Under the pieces are notes generated by a model that ran no database searches, had not been told where the DNA came from, and saw nothing but the letters and a program-made list of their open reading frames with translations. Positions 21,661 through 34,893 of a stretch of 64,000 bases of DNA are shown one piece after another; within the stretch, counting starts at the first letter, position 1, and each line of letters starts with the position of its first letter. This DNA comes from Hetaerina americana (Eukaryota; Arthropoda; Insecta; Odonata; Calopterygidae). Location: NCBI GenBank assembly GCA_022747635.1, contig JAKTNV010000067.1:486001-550000 (forward strand), read 5' to 3'. The translations under genes and the position numbers were made by a program.

Positions 21661-24473
21661 AGTTGGAAGACAGTCTGCTATGGCATGGAGCAGAGGATTT
21701 TTTGTCTCGGGATCTCGATCTTTGAGGCAGGGGATCGAGTGTGCATCGCTGGGTAACCGAGACGAGGATGTGACGGGAGGAAGTGAGTGTAATCTGTGTC
21801 AAAGGGGGCGAAAAAAGATTATATATGAGAAAGGAAGAGAGGAAGTCTGGCTGGAGAAAATTGAAATAAACATTAGAGAATATTGAGCAACTTTGGAATG
21901 TTGGGGAACGCCATAGAAGGGTAAGCGGGGAGGGGAGTCCGACGAGAACTGGAGCATGTTCAATGAGAGATTTACGAAGACGCCGGGAGGAGAGCATACC
22001 GATGCGATGCCCAGGAACTGAACCCCGGGAATGATTAGTTTTCACAAACTTCCAATGAGGCGGTTTCATGCTCAAACTCGGGAGGTGGAGGAATTTCGAT
22101 TGGTATTTAGATGCCTATTTCGGATTCCCCCTGAGTGTCTAGTACGGCACTCCATCCGTTGCGGTTTGGAAGGACCACCTATCGATATTTCGGGATGCAA
22201 GCAAATTAAGACGCTTGATGTCCCTCCAGTCTTCCTTGAAATCCTCCGGAAGTGTAAATACCTCACCTACCCCTAGAAAACGGCAAAAATAGTCTCACCT
22301 GTCGATTCCTCACCCACGAAAGATAACTGCCAGTATTTAAACTATTATTTTAGAGTAAAGTGTTCATGATTTACAGAAAAGTGCGAATAGTTTGCTAGGG
22401 AATTTTGGTTTTCAGGGACTGCCCAAGTCTTATTTCCCACGCGGAGTGACCATTATTTTACTGAGTATTGTCATTCAGGTTGTCATGAAGCGAGTTGTAG
22501 ACCTTCTTTTACTATTCTAATGCATAGATAAAAAGTAGGACAAAAATTATACCATAAGTTAACGAGAATTTGGGAAAGAAAGCAGTTAATTGACCTACAA
22601 TAGGTATATTTCAATTCCAAAATCCAATTAATAAATAAAATTCTTCCAATCAATACCACTTGCAAAACGAAGTTAATTCCTCTAAATTTTTATTTATATT
22701 TCTCGCGGGTCTTCGCATCCCGCCTAAGGATAAAATATTGCGGAGTGACGCGCCTGACAACACGGGATTTTCTGCATGCTATAATTGACCTCAGCAATCA
22801 TCCGACCTTAAGGCAAAGATGTGCACTTATTTAAAAGAGCAAATATCTTAGCAGAGGAAGAAGCTATGGAAAATATGATTCACTGAGCCAACTAATCCAG
22901 CGCATCCTGAGTCTCTAAGTTTATTGATAATATGGTACCTCCTGAAATGTTTCGTAGTTTACCATTCCATCCAATTCTGCTTCTTGACTTCTAGATTATT
23001 TCGTGTGGTTGAATTTGTTTATAATTCAACACTGGACAGCAGGAGGTGTCCTTCATATATCTTAAACTACAAAAATACACTTTGTTTTTGTACATTTAGA
23101 AAGAAAAGGTGATTCCCTTTGGATTTTACCCGATCCTATCAGAGAGAGTTCCTTAATCACGTGCTTTTATTTAGGAAGATGGAGGGCATTCTATTACAGT
23201 TTGCGGTGTACCGCAAAGAAGGAGAAAGGTTCTGATTCCAAAATCTACTCAAAATTTTCTAACTGAAAGATCAAATCAAAGGTAATGATACGCAAAACTT
23301 CTACTCCGTGAGCGGAAGTTTTGTACGAATTCTTAAGGCAAGTGATTTCAAATAGTCTCCCGTAATCCCAAAGTTTATTTCCAAAAACAACGACTGGCAA
23401 ATATCCACACACTCTTCTCTTAATTCATGAATGACACACCAAACATAGTTTTCATTCTCCCGTCTACTTTTTTGCCTCGCCCTCTGGCCCAATCTTTGTA
23501 TCTTTCGATCCCGCTCTTCTTCGAGAACCCACCACAAAAGCAGAGCAAAAACTTGGTTGATACCACGTGCCGGTTGCACCAATCTCCCGTTAATCGCCAG
23601 CCAATCGAGCACCAATCATTTCTTAATCGACTATCGTACCTCGCATCAGCTCCACCCTAATTAATAGGACCCATTGATTTTGGATGATCGCCGAATTGCG
23701 TTGGCGGGTCGAAATCAATCCAAACAATTAGTAGCTATGCGTTGATCGATGTCATTGGAATATGGTGTTAATGAATCACTCTTCCTGGTAATGACAGTCA
23801 TTGACGAAAACGTATTTCTACCACTCATATCGCAGTAAAGAAAAAATTAAGACGTGCCTCTTTGTTCTTCTGCGCACATTTCTGAAAAAAAAACAAAAAT
23901 ATTTCACTCACGCGACAAAAGTGACCAGATACAAAGGGAGAGAATGGAGGGGATCCAGAAACAGTCACGGCGTATCCCGTAGGGAAGGAAGAGTCAAACT
24001 TGTTCAAAAAACGTTAATATATGAATGCTTCCTTACCTCTTGGAGCGTAATCAAGGTAACGCCTGAACAGATCGCCATAAAACTCGTTTAGATTGTCATC
24101 CCGGATTTTTCTTATGGGGAAACAAGGGCTTCCGGAAACGGTTCATAAAATTCCATGCGCGGAGCTAATTTTTCTTCGCAATTTCATACAATATAAACAA
24201 CATAATTTAAGTGACTTCTTCATTGGATGGAACGAGAAAAGAAAGTAACTACTGAGTTGGCGAAAGGATGGATTAAGAGCAAGACGCGATTGAAGACATG
24301 ACACACAGCCCATGGAACTAACTAGACTGTGGAGAATATTGCCACAAGCATTTCGAGCGTTATATCCTATGTGTTGAAAATGTTCAAAATGGCAATCGTC
24401 TCAACGTTTTCAATTCATTTCGAAATTCATCGCAGTCATAACTTTTATTTCATTCCCTTAGAATTTTTATTAC
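21661..24473. other. unassigned DNA
   Basis: No domain recognised in any ORF. Slightly GC-richer up to about 22270, AT-rich after that. Confidence 0.45.
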
Positions 24474-24550
24474 ATTGAAGTTAAAATTAAACCACTTGGC
24501 TTTTCGACATAAATTGTGGATAAGCTAAGTGGTTTAATTTCAAGTTCAAT
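24474..24550. repeat. 77-nt hairpin, pre-miRNA-like size
   Basis: Arms 24474-24502 and 24522-24550 pair over 29 positions with three mismatches around a 19-base loop. Length and loop would suit a microRNA precursor, but no known miRNA seed was recognised. A small foldback is the alternative. Confidence 0.6.
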
Positions 24551-24696
24551 ATGAAGAATTTCCACCAAGTGACGCCAGAAACTGTTTCTATTGCACTTTA
24601 AATCAACGTATACTTCCATTAACATTTATGATTCTCAAGTTATATGCATGGTAAAATTATAATATATTTTCTACACTCTTAATTACATGTGCGTGC

Positions 24697-25247
24697 TTGG
24701 AAAAGTCATCTCCCGTGCAAATCAAGTATCGGGAAAGGGAAGTGGACGCGAGAACAAAGGGAAAAGAACTTGCGAAGAGGAGATGGCCGCTGCGAGGATA
24801 TAGTGAGGGACGGGACCTGCGGAGAGGGAAGGAGGAAGGGTATGCGGGGAGGAGGGAAATGAGGCGATGTGGCAAAAGTGAAGCACACGATTGTTTGAGA
24901 GCGATGCCGAGATTTGAGGGTAGAAGGGTGAAGGTGGCCGCGTTACGACATGCATGAGCGGAGTGTGTTTACGAGCGAAGAGTGGGTTCGGGCGGCGAGC
25001 GAGGGCTGAACGAAGCGGAGAGGAGCCGGAGGAGGGATGGGATGAAAGAGTTTTGTGGGGGACGAAGGGGGATGGAGAGGTGGGAGGGGAGGAGCGCGCG
25101 AGGAGGGTGAAGGGGAGGAAGAAGAAGGACGGGACGGGAGGGGCGGAGGGGTGGAGGGGGTTGGATGAAAGTTTTCGGGCAGCGTTGCGAGATTTACGGA
25201 GGAGGGCAGAGGAGAATAATAGGCGCGTGATGAATGAATCGGGATAA
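24697..25247. other. purine-skewed GC-rich island
   Basis: The plus strand is almost continuously G/A-rich with many CpGs from about 24722 to 25245. ORFs on both strands (for example 24954-25247) are biased in composition (Arg, Glu, Gly) and have no domain. Possibly regulatory, or prone to triplex formation. Confidence 0.4.
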
Positions 25248-28200
25248 AGATTTCCTCTCCTATTTACATTGATTTATGGGAGGACTTTTGCGGGAATAGA
25301 TGTATTAATTTTTGTTTATATTCCATTTACTTTGGCAACTTGCGTGCTCAATCTTACTTAGGATTCGCTCCTCCCTTATTTTCACCCGACTCTACGTTTT
25401 ATTTTGCTTTCAATCATCGACCCCTTCTTTTTGTATCATTCTCCCTTTTGCCTCTTCCGTTAGCCAATCAGTTTTTGGCTCTCCGTCACCAAGTGTTACC
25501 TATTTTACTCAATATTCGCGTAGCAAAACTTTTAAAACGAGTAAATAATCACGGCAGTTTATACACTCCTAAACCACCTTCATAGTTTACTTAAGCCGCC
25601 TGCATTCGCGCATGGGAAATAATTCCAGCTGAATTCGAATTAGCATCATTATAAAGATTAAGAGTGCGGTGTCGCCTAAAGAAAATTCCTGCTGCGTATT
25701 TCACTCTGCACACCTCACCCAAAAGGGAAAACCAATGACGCTCGAGATGAAAGGCTAAGGCTCATTAATTAAAAAAGAACTAATGTCATGATAACTTGAT
25801 TTTGTAACTTTTGCGTTTGATATATCTCAAAGGACATTCGCTGCATTGCACGTATTCAGTTACTAAAGGAGATCAATGATATGGATAAAAAGAACTATTG
25901 CTATGGCAAATATTATAAGAATCCTGTAAAATATTAATAAGCTGGTAGTTACAATGTAGGACGCAACGGAGAAGTTAAATGTTTTTGAGAAAATGACATC
26001 CCCCTACCAATCCTGTATCCTTAATATTAAATAGAAAACATCAAAAAGCAAAAAATGCTTTAGAAACATAAAATTATTTCAAAAATAAATTCTTTTTTTG
26101 AGCACTTTTTGTCTGCCATATTTTTAGTGACGTGGATGCGAACTCGATTTCCTCTTTTTAAATAGAAAATGAAGATTTTATAATGTCAAAATATAAAAGT
26201 GAAAGGAAAATTACAAGCTACATCTTTAGTCCCTCAGAAGCTTAACCTTTATCATGAGATAATGAACAATGATTAAACCCTTGACCCGTAACCCCCACCA
26301 ATCACCCTCGGGAAATTGCATTCTTGCATCATCGACAGGGCAAGAGGATAATGGAACGAGATCTTACGTCGCAAATTTGAAACTCGTCGTCCATTAAGGT
26401 AGCTCCTGTGTTCTTAGAAAGATGCCCGATTCAAAAGGTCAATCCATTGACCATTACATAGCCATGGTTCACTAATTTTTGTACCACATAATAAGGGACT
26501 CCACGACTCCTGTGTTCCTTTATGAGCAAATGAAAAGTACTGAAATGAAAGGCCTTTGCCTTAAATGAACCACAATCAAAATGCTCTCAATCCCATTAAG
26601 AAATTGGCTCTATATGTACTTCGTAGAGGGGATGTAGCAATGAGTCACTTGCGAATAAAGAGAGAAATATTGACCTAATCCAGTTCGAATCATGTTGTCG
26701 GCCAATTATCGAGTAAATTCTGGTATCGAAATAGTTGCAAGGTGTTTTTACGCGTAAAATGGATTTTAAAGACCGACTACATATCATGTAGATGAAATGC
26801 GACATTTTCCACCGCTAGTCTACAAATGTTGTTAATTTGAAACGTTCCAAAAGATATAATTCTAAAATACACATTTCATAAAGTTATTGCAACTATGTTT
26901 AATTATTATTTGCCATCAAAAACAAACACTTCAATAAGCTATGACAGCGGATAAACAATTAGGAATTATTGAAACTGACTATTCCTTAAGAGGATATTAA
27001 TTACAAATGTCAGCAATAAACGTTAAACAATGTAACGTATAATGAAGATCAGCCAAAAAGACAATACCTTGAATCCTCTTCAACGAGCGAACACAATATT
27101 TCACCAAGTCGAAAGCGGCTGCGTGTCACTTTAGTCTTTGATTAAACTTTTCACGGAGGTCATTATAAAACTGACGCCCACGAAAACCTTGATTTATAAG
27201 ACTATCTATGAAGGAGTATTTACTATCCAGCGTGTAAATTACGGGGGTTGGCATATTAGTGTTTTGGAGATCCAAGGAGCCTGTACCAGTAATACAAGAG
27301 ATAAAACATGAAAGCATCATCTCTGCTCGACAGTTAAATGACACAATATTCAAAATAATACGAACAATTACCTTTTAGTTTGTAAAATGAATCATTAAAA
27401 GTTATCATGGACGTGGAAAAGCTGGTACGCGTACCAAAGACATTTCCTTATTGACCAATATCGTTTATCGGTTAATTTGGTTACCGAAATATGTTATTAC
27501 GTAATGTATTTCAGCAGTTAATTCATCAACATTATATCTTTTAGCTTCAGTTAAATATCGTCATAAATTCTCCAAATCTATGGAAATAAGAAGATTCTTC
27601 ATAGAGGCATTTCCGTTAATGATTAATTACCGAAACATGGATTGCGGTAATTATACGATGGATCGTGCCAGGCCTTTGACCCAAAAATCGGAGCAGTCGG
27701 ACTGCGCTCATGAGAAACACCTACAATGGGATGGGAACAAACATCCTGAGGGGAAATGGAAATCTTCGATAACCACCTCAATAACAACATGTGCTGCTTA
27801 AAAAGATAACTTGCTGGAGTGCACAACCATCTGGTTTTGATGATGGCTGCCTCCGACCTCGGATGTGAAGGACTTTCTACCTATAATAATTCTTCCGTTA
27901 CATCCCTGCAGGTGGCGGAAGTGGAGTAAATTACGGCGTAGATTTCCAGCGGCAGTTGAAGCCTTGTTACCCTTTGAAGAGCGCTTCAAACGCTGACTTT
28001 AATGAGTGTACATACGCCGAAAATTTGACGCACAGCTCCCTTCAGATCCAATTTAATTCAAATCGATGGTTCCGTACGTACTCCAAATGAAAGGCGACAC
28101 GTGCTCATTAAGAGCACAGGACAAGCAGAATATCGATACATCATAGGGACATCATCCCTGCGGTGAAGCCGGGTAAGGATGCTGTCATTAAAACATTTTA

Positions 28201-28735
28201 AACATAGCATCCCTTCTGGTTTACGTAAGGGGATTCTGGAATTCCGACAAGAGTTAAAAACCGTCTGATGCGAAAGAGGACGACGAGTCAAAACGACCAC
28301 TCGTTCGCTTTTCCTCTGTCGCATGATGATGCGTATAATGACAGCTTTTAAAGCTGGTGATATACATGCAGGAGTGATTTCAGGAAAACAGTTTCTTCTT
28401 CTACGAGAAATGGGCTTTTCCATTCATCGTTTTTACCAGCAATAATTAGATTGGCTGGTAGCTGAGGGAATGAAATGTCAGCGATGGACAAAATGGGACC
28501 TTATCAGTTGTGGGAGGGGTCGGTCGATCTTACAACTATATTCCCTCCCAAAAATGGTCGTAATTTCTTTTCGATTGCTCCTTCCAGTCATCCCTAGCCT
28601 CATGCACCTATCTTTCTCGAGTTAAACGTGGCAGGTTAATATTATTTTTTCGTCCCAAGTGCCGTTCAAACCTTCGTTTCTATGGGGAATTATGATGTCT
28701 TTCAACTCTATACATATCGCTTTTTCCCGCCGCGG
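25248..28735. other. AT-rich DNA, nothing recognised
   Basis: Only short ORFs without domains. No tRNA-like, hairpin or terminal-repeat structure was noticed. Confidence 0.5.
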
Positions 28736-29135
28736 TCAAGGGAGGATACGAATTTCCTCCTCGGGGTGGGCGACCAGGGAGAGACGGGGGAAGTCGGGCG
28801 TCAGCAGGGTGGCGCTTGGGGGTGACCGAAGGGAGTTTTCGGAAAAAAAGCCTTCGCCCCCAGAGGGACCCTTCGAGTTAGAGTAAGGAAGGAGGGATGA
28901 GAGAGGGAGGGACACTGAGCGAGTGAGAGAGTTTTGGAGGGGTTTGTTTGGGGGGGGGAGAAGGTCGAGAAGAAGGGGTGCGGAGGAGGATGAAAGGGAG
29001 GAGTGGGCGGAAGAGCGTACGGTCGGGGGAGGGGCGGGAAGAGAGGAGGGGCGGGAAAAGAGGAGGGCGAGGGAGGAGTGGCAAGGGCCAGGGAGGAAAG
29101 AAGACGAAGGGAGAGGGAGAGCAGGTCGCACACGC
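28736..29135. other. purine-skewed GC-rich island
   Basis: G/A-rich on the plus strand (GGGAGGGA, GGGGGGGGAG, GAGGAGGG runs), giving open frames on both strands through lack of stop codons. No gene is supported. Confidence 0.4.
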
Positions 29136-29342
29136 GACAGTGAATTTTGCTTATTTATTCACATCCTGAGAGGAACATTCTACGTGCCATACAATTAATA
29201 CGCATCGCTTGTTTATTTAGCGCGAAATCAAAAAAAAATATATTTTAAAAAAGATATGAGAGAAACATGAGAGCATTTAATTTTCCGGCGCTGTCATTAG
29301 TTGATAAATTACTCTCAGAAAACGTTTCTTACGAATACTGAG

Positions 29343-29345
<3 letters not shown>

Positions 29346-29395
<50 letters not shown>
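29346..29395. repeat. (TA)n microsatellite
   Basis: About 25 TA units. Unlike the other long (TA)n tracts here, no mobile element touches it. Confidence 0.95.
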
Positions 29396-29396
<1 letters not shown>

Positions 29397-30172
29397 CAGT
29401 TTTATAGTTTCTCAGACACTGAACGCTGATAAACTTTTAAGCCCCGCCTCACGCGACACTTAATATCCTAGATCCATAAATTAAAATAAACCATTTTATT
29501 ACATCTCATTCAATAAGCACTCTGTCTCATATTCCTTCTTTCTTCGGATTTCTCCCAACCTTTCCCTCTTCCTCTACCATACCCAATCACTTCTTCCTTT
29601 GTCTTTCTCTCCACCCATTTCCGTTTTATTTTTTTTCTCCAGACTAGCAACTCAAAATCTATCTAATTTCGCTTAGTCTATAATATTAAGGACTAAAATT
29701 TAAAAGGTGAGTTTGAGAAACATTTCCCCACATATTGCCCAACAGTCCTCGGACTTCTATTTCCCTTGATACTTAAGACCACATTACTTTCCAGGCGCGC
29801 CATGCATTCCTGCCTCACTTCCACGCATCGCGGCATACTCCACTGTCTCGTTCTATCCTGCGCGACCGCCAGTTTTTATTTCGATCGTTCGTCAGTTCCA
29901 CAACAGTGAGAGCAGAATAGGACTGCATTGGACACATCTTAACAAGGTATGACAAGTCGTACTAATCAATTGTTGTGCCAAAAAACAACAGTAACCTACG
30001 CGATGGTTGGTTTGATGGAATAATGAAGAGCTCACCGAATAGTAAGCTGAAGGACCCGGTGAGTGAATTTCCCTCGGAAGGGCCATTCTTCCCCTGCACC
30101 GTCCATCATTCCTCAGAAAGACCTCGCACCCGAACAATCACTCAGCTTGGGTGAATCTGAGAGTGCCATGGA
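29396..30172. other. unassigned DNA
   Basis: Nothing recognised. The segment next to 30173 may be SINE body. Confidence 0.45.
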
Positions 30173-30242
30173 AGTCATCAGGAATCGAAACCAGGTCATA
30201 AGATAAGTAGTACAGCACTCTACTCACTGGACTACCACGCCC
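30173..30242 (-). repeat. tRNA-derived SINE head
   Basis: The minus strand has an A box in GTAGTCCAGTGAGTAGAGTG and a B box GGTTTCGATTCC at the right spacing. The A-box half resembles the SINE at 38781, but the body after the B box is different. Confidence 0.5.
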
Positions 30243-30648
30243 ACAATTATCGTTACTACACATAATACAATAGTGCATTTATTAATAAGAAATAATGTTG
30301 CACGGTGTCCTTTGCCGTATAAGAAATGTGGAAGGAGTTAACGAGCAGCTTGTGAATTACTAAAAATATCTAAATGACGCCTAATTTCACTGTCATTTCC
30401 TTATTACAATATGCATTGAAAGGGCCAATTAACCTGAAAACGCTTAACGTGAAATGTCAAATAAATAACTTACTTTTGAGACTATTAATATCGATATTTG
30501 ATTACCCTTGCGACAAGTAGTTTGTATATAGCTCGTAGGAAAACGATGATCGCGAATATATTTCATCACACGATAAATGAATGGTAAACGTATTTCTTAT
30601 TCATTTTCTTTGTTTCTAAAATTATTGGAATAATGTAATGTAAATAAA
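30243..30648. other. AT-rich DNA
   Basis: Nothing recognised; it ends where the RTE copy 2 fragment starts. Confidence 0.5.
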
Positions 30649-31478
30649 GTGCTGTTCAACGTACATGTGGAGGACATGATCAAAGAGGCATGGGAAGATC
30701 TGGAGGTACGAATGAAAGTCGGAGGGGGATTCGTAAAATCAGTTAGGTTTGCTGATGGCCAAGCTTTAGTTTGCCTGTCAGCGAAGGGGTTGCAAGGATT
30801 GATGAGTGAATTGGAAATTCAGTGCGACACGTATGGGATGAGAATCAATATTAATAAAACAAAGGTTATGCGATTTTCTAGAAAGAAAAAGCCCAAGCTT
30901 AACATTAAAATAGGAGGGCAAAAACCAGAGCAGGTAGAACAGTTTACGTATCTCGGTAGTGTTTTGGACCAACACGGTCAAAGTAGTAGGGACGTAAGGC
31001 GATGAATTGCGCTAGGCCAAGAGGCTTTAACAAGAAGGAGGGAGTTAATGACGGGGACGTTTAGTAAGGATGTTAAGAAAAGACTCGTAAAAACTTTGAT
31101 ATTGAGCGTAGCTATGTACGGTGCGGAAACGTGGTCATTGAAGCAGGAGGATAGACGTAGTTTAAAGGCTTTTGAAATGTGGGTGTGGAGAAGAATGGAG
31201 AAGGTGAAATGGACAGAGAAGAATACAAACGAGGAAGTACTTGGTATGGTGGGCGAAGAGAGGGGTTTGTTGGGAGCAATCCTATGGGGGCAGGAAAAGT
31301 GGATGAAGGGGTGTTTTGACCGGCAGTGGGATGTTGAAGACTGTGATAGAGGGGAGAATGTTAGGCAAACGAGGAAAGGGAAGGAACAGGATGGGGATGT
31401 TGGACGGGATGAAGGGGGGAAGAAAGTACTCAGAGATGAAGAGGGACCTTTTGGATGTTGTGTTTTTCTAGGAGTCAC
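30649..31478 (+). pseudogene. RTE reverse transcriptase C-terminus
   Basis: Begins at LFNVHVEDMIKEAWED and carries the catalytic motif C as FADGQAL (second Asp replaced by Gly). The conserved FTYLGSVLDQHGQSS follows. A TGA stop interrupts at about 31003-31005 in the RRRIAL segment, and a one-base insertion near 31315 shifts the C-terminal frame (MKGCFDRQW instead of MKGVLTGSG). The C-terminal MYGAETWSLKQEDRR block is intact. Inactive fragment. Confidence 0.85.
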
Positions 31479-31545
31479 AAAATATTTATTTAGGAGCTTT
31501 GTCCATCCAAAACCTACCTTAACCGGTAGGTTACCTCATAATAAT
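30649..31545 (+). mobile_element. RTE-type LINE, 3' fragment (copy 2)
   Basis: Nearly identical to the 3' third of the RTE at 49876-53290, including the 3' untranslated segment with GTCACAAAATATTT and CCTACCTTAACCGGTAGG. It is truncated inside the RT at the LLFN segment of motif B and ends at ATAATAATC. Confidence 0.85.
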
Positions 31546-34500
31546 CACCCCATTCGAGCCCGTGTTTTAAATTCTCAATATAAAAGAACCCGAAATCTGA
31601 GTTTCCCATTTTTGAGAATTTAGTTGACTATGACCCTATTAATTCCATGGAAGTCGTCATCAACTTCAAACATCACACGCTCCATATCAGACGTAAAGTT
31701 TCAGGCGTTTGAGATTATGCCTCTTACAACCCTATTAGGCTTTCGAATAATATTATTTGGTGCGTGTCCGTTACCTACAGAAGAATGTAAAGGAATAACG
31801 AGTCGTGAAACTGAAAGGAAAACGTCGCAGCTAATACGAAAGTCTCGGGTTTCCGTCCATCACTCAGCACGGTCACTTACGAAAAATGACCGCTATGACG
31901 GGTAAAACTCTGCAGCCATGGCCGCGGAAATAATTACGTGGTAACGCCAGAGCACGTCCTCAGAGCGTTCCTATCCTAAGAGGGAATTATGAAATTTGGA
32001 ATTATTTAATTGGTCTAGTCAGTGGTTTAATTTGAAAGGGCACGTGACAGCGGCTGAGAAGTGGGTCTCCCAGGGGGCCCCTCGGGCGATGGGATGGAAT
32101 AGCTCCATTGTCCGGGCCCCGAGATCGATCCCGACGACACAAGCATTCTAATTTTCAGAATGTTGCCACTCTGCCTTCTCCCCACCCACCCACGCCGCGT
32201 CCTCGGGAGGAGAATTAATATCCCGCGCCACTTCATTCAGAGTCATTGCCACACACACGCGCGAAGTACACACTATTCCCGCCAGCCTTCAGCTCACCAA
32301 TTAACTTCTGCGCTCCGCATCATTAACGCTCACAATTAAAACTTTTCGAATTTTCCCTCCGCTCGCCCTCGCTCCTTTTTGGAATCATGAGGCCGTCGAA
32401 AAAGAGACTTCCCTGACGACCCCGAGCGGGACCCCCCACCTGCTCGTCCATTTAGCTGCCTCCCGACGGATGCCCGGGTTGCAAATTAAGAGCGATCGAG
32501 ATTACGCGAGAACAGGATACGCACGCACGAGGCAGTGGTGGGGGCGCCAGAAATAGGCAAAGCAGTCTCAGGAGGAGACATAGTTGTAGCTCGTGCCTCC
32601 CCCGCCCCATTCGCCTTCTCTCCAACCGATTCGTGAGCCGAACGATGGACCAACTCGGGCAAAACAGCCCTCCCATCCTTCCTTCCTCCGCCTTGCGAAA
32701 GAAAAGCATCATCTTGTTTCGCAAAGAGGAGGCTGGAGATTTACTTTTGCTACTATTTTATTTTTTTCTCTTCGCCCGGGGATAAAACCTGTGAAGGGGA
32801 ATGGCGGGGGAGGTTCGGGGAGATTCGGGGGTGGGTCTCATTCGCACTCGATTTGGCATATTTATGTGGCCGGGAGGGAGGCGGATGTCGAGCAGGGGGC
32901 GACGGGAGCCTGGCCCGGCACTTCCACCAACCCCCCTCCCCTCTCCTCCCTTGACCCCCCTCTCCCTCCCTCCCCTACGGGGCATTTAACCATGCACTCC
33001 CTCTCACACACGCTGAGGATTGTGGGAAAACCGTTGCGGGCTCTCGCCGTGGAGGGCTCCCGGCGCTGCCATGCTCGTTTTTCCTCCTCGCGAAACACAA
33101 GTGGGGTCAGAGTCAGGCAGGCGTGGGATGAAAAATCCTTTCCTGCCCTCCCCTCCCCCCGTCCGAATCCACTCCCCCCGCAACGCCCCTCTCCTCTCCC
33201 TTGGCCCCCTTCGAAACACCCCTCACCTTGCCCCCCCACTCCAGCCCCCTCCCACGTGGAATAGGAGGAAACTGGGCCCAGGGCATGGAGCGGAGTAATT
33301 TAACCACTCCACCGAGCGAGCCCAGCTACCCTCTCTTCTCCTCTCCCCCAACCCGCGGAACTCCTGTCCACCTAACGTGTTTTATCTAGGCGGGGGCGGA
33401 AAAATCATTCCCAAAGTATGTTCCCGAAGGTATCCACGCCATTTCATCCCATTTATTTATGCACTTTTATATATAACCGCTTTGCAGAGAGGAAGGCGTG
33501 AGAGCAGTAAATATTACAGTATTCTTTTTTTGTGGAGGAGAGGGCGTGGAGGAAGAAGGTCTGTGGTGCATTGGTGTCTCCAGACGTTTATTTTTCGTCT
33601 TCCGAGGTTTATGAAAACAAAATAAATGGAGCTTTGAGGGAAAGAAAGTCAAGGGAAAGCGGCGCGCGAAAAGGGATGTGGACCATCGCTACACGAGATG
33701 AATTTTAATTTTTGCGGACGCTGGCATGGCGTACGCGGACTTCGGTCGAGGGAAATCGTTTTTAATTTGTCGGGAAGGCAATTCCTTTGCTTTAAGTATT
33801 ATATATGCGCGCTCTTTGCATTACTTACGCGACACAGAAATGGATGGCCCGGTGTCTTAGCGGTTTCCCCAACGATCGTGAGATCCATAAAACTTAATTT
33901 CCTCTCTTGAAGCCGTAAGACTAGCAATCAAAAATAACTAAATTCTAGACATTGATCGATAAATTTTACTAAAAAACCTCTATCAAAAAAAATATATATA
34001 ATATTTATAATATTAATTGGGAAATTGAAGAAATACCACTAAAATTATTCCAATTTATTTTTACTCTGTTTAATTAGACAATGAATAATTGCAACAAAAA
34101 TCTTAATTTTTAACTCGTAGGAGAGAAATTCCTTGATTTAAAACCTAGTCTAAGTTAGATATGCCTTTTGATAACCTAAAACCAGCAATATTAGCTGTCC
34201 TTAATTTCCAGTGAATATCTTTCAAATATGCATGCAACATTTTTGTCTAGAACTCGCGCATTTCTATCATCATTGTCACGCTAACACCAAGACATACACC
34301 TCAGCATACTCACTACTTTTCGATAGCTAGGATTTCGACAAGCCTGGGGAAAAGGTTTATGTGCGATCAGTGTGACATTCAAAGTGAAAACCCCTCTCTC
34401 AATGAATTAATAAGTAATATGAGATATTATATGGATGCATGTTCCTTTCATATTATTTAAGCGTAAATGAAGTTAAAAAAACAGTGTCCGCCATTAGCTT

Positions 34501-34893
34501 AAACGAAGCGGTGTCAGCCATGTACTATTTTAACTATCATATCTTGGGGAGCAGAAGTTTTTTTCTGAAATGAGAAGAAGTATTAAATATTACAACGGCT
34601 AGTACATTTTGCTTGGATAAGGTAATATTGAATGTACTCAAGGAATCGTTAAATTCTCATTAGGGAACAAATGTTGGAAAATTTAGTATTCCTCCATTTC
34701 CCTTTATATCGGGTTCTTAACTTTACGGGATTGGAGAGAATGCTTATTTTGCTTTAAGTTTCATTTTACGTGATACCCCATCACAACAAATGGAGTAGTT
34801 TCAGGCATGATGTGGTGGAATTGGAGCATATTAAGGAAAAAATTGTTAATTTATTATTTTAGTTACTTCTTCACAATTTGTCACTTAGACATA
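31546..34893. other. unassigned DNA with a GC-rich island
   Basis: From about 32040 to 33370 the DNA is GC-rich, and mainly pyrimidine-rich on the plus strand at 32920-33370. Many long ORFs on both strands (for example 32593-33264, Pro/Ser-rich) are products of composition. AT-rich sequence follows from about 33900. No gene is supported. Confidence 0.4.

Noticed and set aside
32050..32145. B-box-like GATCGATCCCGAC considered as a SINE head
   Set aside because: It lacks the GGTTC start of a B box and no A box lies at the right distance.
32593..33264. 223-aa Pro/Ser-rich ORF
   Set aside because: Low-complexity frame in a pyrimidine-rich island with equally long ORFs on the other strand.
33846..33890. 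A-box-like GGCCCGGTGTCTTAGCGG considered as a SINE head
   Set aside because: No B box follows within tRNA spacing.
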